A stretch of 64,000 nt of DNA from Edolisoma coerulescens (taxonomy: Eukaryota; Chordata; Aves; Passeriformes; Campephagidae). The stretch spans positions 688,307 to 752,306 of the forward strand of contig VWZW01002571.1 in NCBI GenBank assembly GCA_013397115.1, read 5' to 3'. Positions 60,320 to 64,000 of this stretch are shown here, one piece after another. Under the pieces are notes generated by a model, which searched no databases, was not told the origin of the DNA, and saw only the letters and a list, made by a program, of their open reading frames with translations. Made by a program: the position numbers and the translations under genes. Numbering within the stretch: position 1 is the first letter of the stretch; the number at the start of each line of letters is the position of its first letter.

Positions 60320-60431
60320 CGAGAGGCGGCTCCGGAGCCGGGCCCGGGGCCCGCAGCGGACATGGCAGCAGCGCCCGCGCTCCCCAGCCGCCGCCGGAAC
60401 AGAGCGCGCGGCGCCGGCAGTGGCGTCACCG
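60320..60431 (-). other. EYA3: Probable EYA3 non-coding exon 1 with a short uORF
   Basis: On the - strand a strong donor (exon ending TCTCG, then GTAAGAG) lies at 60319/60320 inside CpG-rich DNA, in the right place and orientation to start EYA3. An ATG at 60363-60361 opens a frame of 14 codons and two bases. Spliced to exon 2 (38286) it reads CGG GCT TGA and stops, giving a 16-residue uORF. The 5' end is unknown; an N at 60432 marks a join. Assignment to EYA3 is inferred from position, donor and CpG context. Confidence 0.6.
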
Positions 60432-60502
60432 NGGAAGAGAAAACAGAAGGAAGGGCTGGTGGGGCTACAGCAGGGCAGGAGAGGTCGCTCACCCAGCACC
60501 GG

Positions 60503-61030
60503 TACGGCAAATATGACCCGGCTAGGGGAATCCGTTTAATTTATTGCTAGAGAAATCAGAGTAGGGTAATGAGAAATAAATCCACATCTTAATCCCCCAC
60601 CCCTCCCTTCTTGTCGGACTCGGCTGTATTCCCGATTCTCTCCCTCCTCCCCACAGCAGTGCAGGGGGCTGGGAATAGGGGATCACTCTCTCTCCCTGCC
60701 TCTCCCTCCTCAAGGGATGGACTCTTCAGAATTTTCCCTGTTCCAGCGTGGGGTCTTTCCCACGGGGTCAGTCTTCCAGGAACTGCGGCTCCCCCATGGG
60801 GTCACAAGTCCTGCCAGCAAACCTGCTCCAGCGTGGGCTTCTCTCTCCGCGGGCCCGCAGGTGTTGCCAGGACTCTGCTCCAGCAGGGGCTTCCCACGGG
60901 CTCACAGCCTCTCTCGGGCATCCCCCTGCTCCAGCGTGCGGGGCTCCTGCAGGGGCTGCAGGTGGATCTCTGTCCCCCGTGCCCTCCATGGGCTGCAGGG
61001 GCACAGCTGCCTCTGCATGGGCGGCACCAC
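60503..61030 (+). repeat. Copy 1 of a direct duplication of about 0.5 kb inside the LTR
   Basis: 60503 onward matches 61032 onward (offset 529), essentially base for base for over 400 bases, then drifts in the tandem GC-rich part until the N at 61031. The N placement again suggests an unmerged contig overlap. Confidence 0.9.
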
Positions 61031-61031
61031 N

Positions 61032-61570
61032 TACGGCAAATATGACCCGGCTAGGGGAATCCGTTTAATTTATTGCTAGAGAAATCAGAGTAGGGTAATG
61101 AGAAATAAATCCACATCTTAATCCCCCACCCCTCCCTTCTTGTCGGACTCGGCTGTATTCCCGATTCTCTCCCTCCTCCCCACAGCAGTGCAGGGGGCTG
61201 GGAATAGGGGATCACTCTCTCTCCCTGCCTCTCCCTCCTCAAGGGATGGACTCTTCAGAATTTTCCCTGTTCCAGCGTGGGGTCTTTCCCACGGGGTCAG
61301 TCTTCCAGGAACTGCGGCTCCCCCATGGGGTCACAAGTCCTGCCAGCAAACCTGCTCCAGCGTGGGCTTCTCTCTCCGCGGGCCCGCAGGTGTTGCCAGG
61401 ACTCTGCTCCAGCAGGGGCTTCCCACGGGCTCACAGCCTCTCGGGCATCCCCTGCTCCGGCGTGGGCTCCCCCCGGGGCTGCAGGTGCCCCTCTGCACCC
61501 CCGTGCCCTCCAGGGGCTGCAGGGGCACAGCTGTCCCCCCACGGGCTGCAGGGGAATCTCAGCCCCGGCA
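61032..61570 (+). repeat. Copy 2 of the direct duplication inside the LTR
   Basis: It starts exactly after the N at 61031 with TACGGCAAATATGACCCGGC, the same bases as 60503. It continues beyond copy 1 into the rest of the LTR. Confidence 0.9.
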
Positions 61571-61880
61571 CCTGGAGCAAGTCTCCCCTCCTTCCCCACT
61601 GACGCTGGGCTCTGCATGGCTGTTTCTCACCTATTGTCACTCTTTTCTTTGGCTGCGAATTGCTCCCGCGCAATAACTGTTTTTCCTTCTTTATCATGTT
61701 AGCCCAAAGGTGCTGCCAGCGTCACCGATGGGCTCGGGTCCGCCCTGGAGCCGAATGGCTTTGGCTTCATTGGACACGGGGAAAGCTTCTGACAGCTTCC
61801 CAAAGAAACCACCACTGCAGCCCTCCCCACCCCCTGCCTCCCCCACTACCACGGCCTGACCCTGCAAGCCCAACACATAA

Positions 61881-64000
61881 AAATGGTTTGTCACATCACA
61901 GCCGCACGGTTGGTCTGTGTAAATTTCCCATATGCAGGTCAGAGAGTTCAGGGGGTTTTGTCTGGTTGGGTTTTGGGGAGCTCTGGCAGATTTTTCAGAA
62001 GTTGTTTCCTCTCTGAAATTATTTCTTTCCCCTTCCCTTTTAGCAGGTAGAACCTTGCTGAGCCTTTAATTTCACCCCCTCCCAAGAGTTCATATGATGG
62101 TTAAAAAAAAAAAAAAAGATGCATTGAAGCTGTTTCAGCGTGGTACCAAGGCTCTCTCTCGAGTATAAATACAGAAAGATGAGAAGGTCAGAAAAGTTAA
62201 AGGGCAAAACACTTGGGGAACACACTTTATTTAAAAGAACTTTTGAGGATCCATTTCATTGCAAGGTAAAGCAGAATAATGCAACATTGCAGTAAGAATA
62301 AGAAAGTAATTCCAGGAGCAGAAGTAGCAGTTTAGCCTGGTTTTTAGAAATGCATTTTACTAATTACTACAGCATCTCCTGAAGTGGCCTTGGGGCTTTT
62401 CCCTCCGCTTAGCCTTTTCCTCAGATGCAAGTTTATGTTTGTTCCCTGAGCCCACAGTGCTTGCCATGGAACAAAGCCTGTTATGTACCCATGGTAAAGA
62501 GCTAAACTATAAACTCTTGCGAGCTTTCCAGGAATTAGTAGAAGATCATGCCTCTATCAGCTCTCCATGTAAAATTCCTCTCCATTTCCTCCAATAGTTG
62601 CCAAACTCCATCTTTTCAGGGCTGTAGGATCTGTGAAATGAGAGCTCCACTATTGCTGGGAGCCAAGGAGGGAAAGCAGGTCACCCCCTCTGCCAGCTGT
62701 GAGAGCTCCTCATCCAGGATGTGCCCACAGAACAGTGCAGAAACAGAGGCAGATTCCTCCAGCAAGCCAGATTTAGGCTTTTAAGTAACAGAAATTGTTC
62801 CCTTCCTGTGTGCTGCGGCTCTGCAGATTCAGGGTGCATCCTTGAATGTGTCTGAGGAGCATGAGGTACTGGCAAGTGTTTGTTGTGGGTGGCCGTTACT
62901 GGAGCAGAGCCCGGACTAGGAGGGAGATGCATTCTTATGATAAAGAGATAGACTCTTTCCTCTGTCTGGCACCAGGCCTGGAGTGCAGGGTTGGCCCTGG
63001 CAATGGCCTTAGAAAAATAAACATCTTAGTTCTTTTCTTCATTGGCACAAATAAGGGCACAAGCTGCCCGAGGAGCTCCAGAGGTTACATCTGAAGAACC
63101 CATATCTCCGCTGGATACAGGCAAAGCAGTACAAATATTGGTCCTCTCCTTGGAAAGGCTTGAGCTTATCTCTCCCGTTCTCAGGCAAGTGTGGGAAGGC
63201 TGCTGTCCTGCACATGAATAATTGGTGTCACAGGTCAGATACACTCTTCCTGTCATCAACAGACTAAGTCGTTTAGGGAACCAACAACTGTTGTGAAAAC
63301 AAGTAAGTTCTCTTCCCTGCCCAATTTCCTGTGCTAGATTGAGCAATTTGGGTCAGAAAAGGAACCCCAAGTGTCTCATGACTGGTAACAGAACTCAGCA
63401 CCCATGGAAAACCACTTTGCCCTGGGCCCCAGTGGACTGCATCCAGCCCTGGGTGGGGGGCCTCCAGTGCTGTTGGAGTGTGTGAATTATTTGTCTGTCA
63501 AGTGCCCTGACCTAACACTTCACTTGCTGTAGATCAAGAACTAGTCAGCTTCGTTTCTTTGCAGCAGAACTGGAAAGGCTGGAGGAGGGAATAATGTAAT
63601 GGCTACAACCCTAATTTAAATAAGTAAGTACAAAGATACAGAAGCATTTTAAACTTTTTTTTCTCATCATAATGCCCATGCTGACAGTAGCCTTCTGTTA
63701 TCTGGAGCCTCCTGAGCAAGACTGGGTGTCCACAGACACATGCAGTCAGTCAGAAATTACTGAACTGAGTGCATGAGGTCACTGGCTGGCCAGTTCTGCT
63801 CTCACACAGGAAGCCAAGGCAGACCATAGTGCCCTTTGGCCATAATGCTGATCTGGTGCAGGGAGGGGGGGAGGTGTGCTGAGGCACTGCCAGTTTCTCT
63901 TCCTTTCTTTCCCTACTTTACTGACTCAAGATCTGGAAGCAAAGATTCATAATAGGTACTCCCAGACATCTATCAAGTTTGGATCCCAGCAGACCATGTG
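61881..64000. other. Intergenic sequence upstream of EYA3; no gene seen
   Basis: No exon, conserved motif or confident repeat recognised on either strand apart from an A run at 62103-62117. The short open frames here have no recognisable product. Confidence 0.6.

Larger units (their letters stand above)
59690..60431 (-). promoter_or_regulatory. EYA3: CpG-rich promoter region of EYA3
   Basis: A sharp rise in GC and CpG content against AT-rich flanks, interrupted by a 108-base gap and two single Ns. A CRE-like TGACGCCA (- strand, 60428-60421) lies just upstream of the candidate exon 1. It is the only strong CpG island near the 5' end of EYA3. Confidence 0.65.
60433..61880 (-). mobile_element. 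Songbird ERV-type LTR upstream of EYA3, internally duplicated by assembly
   Basis: Recognised from memory as a common songbird LTR. On the - strand it starts TGTGTTGGGCTTGC near 61880. It runs through tandem GGAGCAG/CTGCAG-rich units (about 61570-60720), a poly(A)-like AATAAA (in TTTAATTTATTGC as seen on +), and ends near the N at 60432. No gag, pol or env frame is present, so it is a solo or partial LTR. The segment 60503-61030 is a second version of 61032 onward. Family name and exact ends need a repeat library. Confidence 0.7.

Noticed and set aside
59472..60539. Long + strand frame of 355 codons across the CpG-rich region
   Set aside because: It runs through the N gap, and GC-rich DNA lacks stop codons. 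It is not evidence of a gene.
61881..64000. Search for the next gene upstream of EYA3 (for example PTAFR, which neighbours it in human)
   Set aside because: No seven-helix receptor frame or other conserved exon is visible; that gene must lie outside the window if synteny holds.
1..64000. CRISPR arrays, bacterial operons, tRNA or rRNA genes
   Set aside because: None seen. The sequence is intron-rich vertebrate DNA.

Overview
This window is vertebrate nuclear DNA, almost certainly from a bird and probably a songbird. The main evidence is a dense scatter of CR1 LINE fragments, short introns, and a degenerate LTR that I recognise from memory as a common songbird ERV-type LTR. Two protein-coding genes lie tail to tail. 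XKR8 (apoptotic phospholipid scramblase) is on the + strand at the left edge, with its 5' end cut off by the window. EYA3 (EYA-family tyrosine phosphatase and transcriptional coactivator) is on the - strand and fills most of the rest. From memory, the human locus has the same XKR8/EYA3 tail-to-tail order.

Layout: 1-2463 holds the three XKR8 coding exons (the first partial), followed by a 3'UTR to about 3775. From 3750 to 4245 there are two closely spaced pairs of convergent poly(A) signals where the two genes end. EYA3 runs from its 3'UTR (about 4215-6993) through 17 coding exons (6994-38224). A 22 kb first intron follows, and a probable non-coding first exon lies in a CpG-rich promoter at about 59.7-60.4 kb. 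The 17 exons sum to 1722 nt (573 codons plus stop), with consistent splice phases and GT/AG borders, so EYA3 is complete and intact. A sense-oriented LTR (about 60433-61880) sits directly upstream of the EYA3 promoter. I see no gene in 61.9-64 kb.

Repeats: introns hold CR1 fragments in both orientations, two of them as inverted pairs. One 1.3 kb copy carries broken reverse-transcriptase frames. Intron 3 has fragments of the same LTR family.

Assembly quality: single N bases at 977, 54718, 60002, 60432 and 61031 look like contig joins. The join at 54718 separates two nearly identical 2083 bp copies, very likely one locus represented twice. The join at 61031 duplicates about 0.5 kb of the LTR. 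The join at 977 appears to add two false codons to XKR8. A 108-base gap (60160-60267) lies beside a strong GC hairpin. I found no new biological system. The most useful observations are the assembly artefacts, a textbook caspase-3 site in XKR8, the shared gene-end region, and the LTR/uORF arrangement at the EYA3 promoter.
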